Assembly (NCBI GenBank): GCA_965221455.1
Contig: OZ244890.1
Coordinates: 2,440,189 to 2,504,188, forward strand
Reading direction: 5' to 3'
DNA length: 64,000 nt
Source: SMWN01 sp965221455
GTDB lineage: Bacteria > Pseudomonadota > Gammaproteobacteria > Eutrophobiales > Eutrophobiaceae
Shown: piece by piece, positions 63,614-64,000 of the stretch
Numbering within the stretch: the first letter of the stretch is position 1
How the letters are laid out: each line of letters opens with the position of its first letter
The notes under the pieces: model-generated
The model's database searches: none
What the model saw: the letters and a program-made list of their open reading frames with translations, nothing else
Told to the model about the DNA's origin: nothing
Made by a program: the position numbers and the translations under genes

Positions 63614-64000
63614 CAATCGTCCTGCTCGTCGGTGTCACCGTCACGCCCGCTGTGTCGTTATCTGCCACGCTCACCACCACGGGATCTATCATCAAAGCAG
63701 TATCGTAAGCAGTGTCTTGACTGCTCGCCGCATGCGTCACGTTCACCCTCTCACTGACCGTATTGCCATCCTCAACAGCCGTCAGTGTCACCGTTTGTGG
63801 TATATTCCAGTTAGTTGAGGTAAACATCAGCGGTAGGGCTGGAGTTGCAGCTGCGGTCACAGCAGCATTGCCACTGGTCACCATCACCGTCACTGCGGCC
63901 GTCGGCCGGGTATCCAGCACCACGGTATAGGTACCCATGCTGCCTTCATCCAGCGTCCTGCTCGTCGGTGTTACCGTCACGCCTGCCATGTCGTTATCTC
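63614..64000 (-). CDS. Continuation of the module array beyond the window (partial)
   Basis: Minus-strand sense resumes with one further unit of the 112-residue module (TLDEGSMGTYTVVLDTRP form) and runs off the window edge. It is probably the upstream part of the same giant autotransporter gene, separated from the rest by the inverted segment. No start or signal peptide is visible. Confidence 0.7.

Overview
The window looks like the chromosome of a gammaproteobacterium. The evidence is gene order: rpoE-rseA-rseB-mucD-(glutaredoxin-like)-lepA-lepB-DUF4845-rnc-era-recO-pdxJ, rluC divergent from rne, smc-zipA-ligA, and dksA-gluQRS are all blocks found in Pseudomonas-like gammaproteobacteria. The species cannot be named from this sequence. 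Housekeeping genes are AT-rich and compact, with several ATGA stop/start overlaps.

Layout. 1-5 kb: sppA, the stub of a HAD hydrolase, rluC and divergent rne with a long leader. 5-17.7 kb: a long minus-strand run from rpoE to prfC, covering envelope stress (sigma-E module), protein export, RNA processing, ribosome biogenesis, recombination and pyridoxal phosphate synthesis. It is interrupted by two unknown small genes flanked by a broken duplication of the mucD/glutaredoxin junction. 17.9-22.6 kb: nadB, a decayed outer-membrane barrel gene, an orphan membrane domain, DUF2237 and small unknowns. 22.6-32.9 kb: ligA, a frameshifted zipA, smc, queF, a decayed cysZ, a dksA with a histone-like tail, gluQRS and a retropepsin-like protease. 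32.9-43.5 kb: a cobalamin block in which a B12 riboswitch precedes a btuB-like receptor, a DUF6580 membrane protein, a PP-loop protein with an internal deletion, a BtuF-like protein and a cobalamin adenosyltransferase. Further on are an EAL pseudogene and B12-dependent metH behind a probable SAH riboswitch. 43.5-64 kb: two giant, visibly GC-richer surface-protein genes separated by a purK remnant and a peroxiredoxin.

The most unusual part is the last 20 kb. The first giant gene encodes about 24 diverged Calx-beta-like modules and ends in two dockerin-like modules. A shredded copy of an autotransporter barrel lies just downstream. The second encodes about 20 nearly identical 112-residue modules, two diverged modules and an intact autotransporter barrel. 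Its array has a 2670-bp higher-order period and two co-inherited module types. It ends in an inverted and scrambled segment that is either a recombination scar or an assembly error.

At least six genes are decayed or damaged (HAD hydrolase, outer-membrane barrel, zipA, cysZ, EAL protein, purK), and the PP-loop gene is internally deleted. I infer a lineage undergoing gene loss, possibly host-associated, that imports B12 and invests in large repetitive surface proteins. No rRNA, tRNA, CRISPR, transposase, integrase or prophage was seen.
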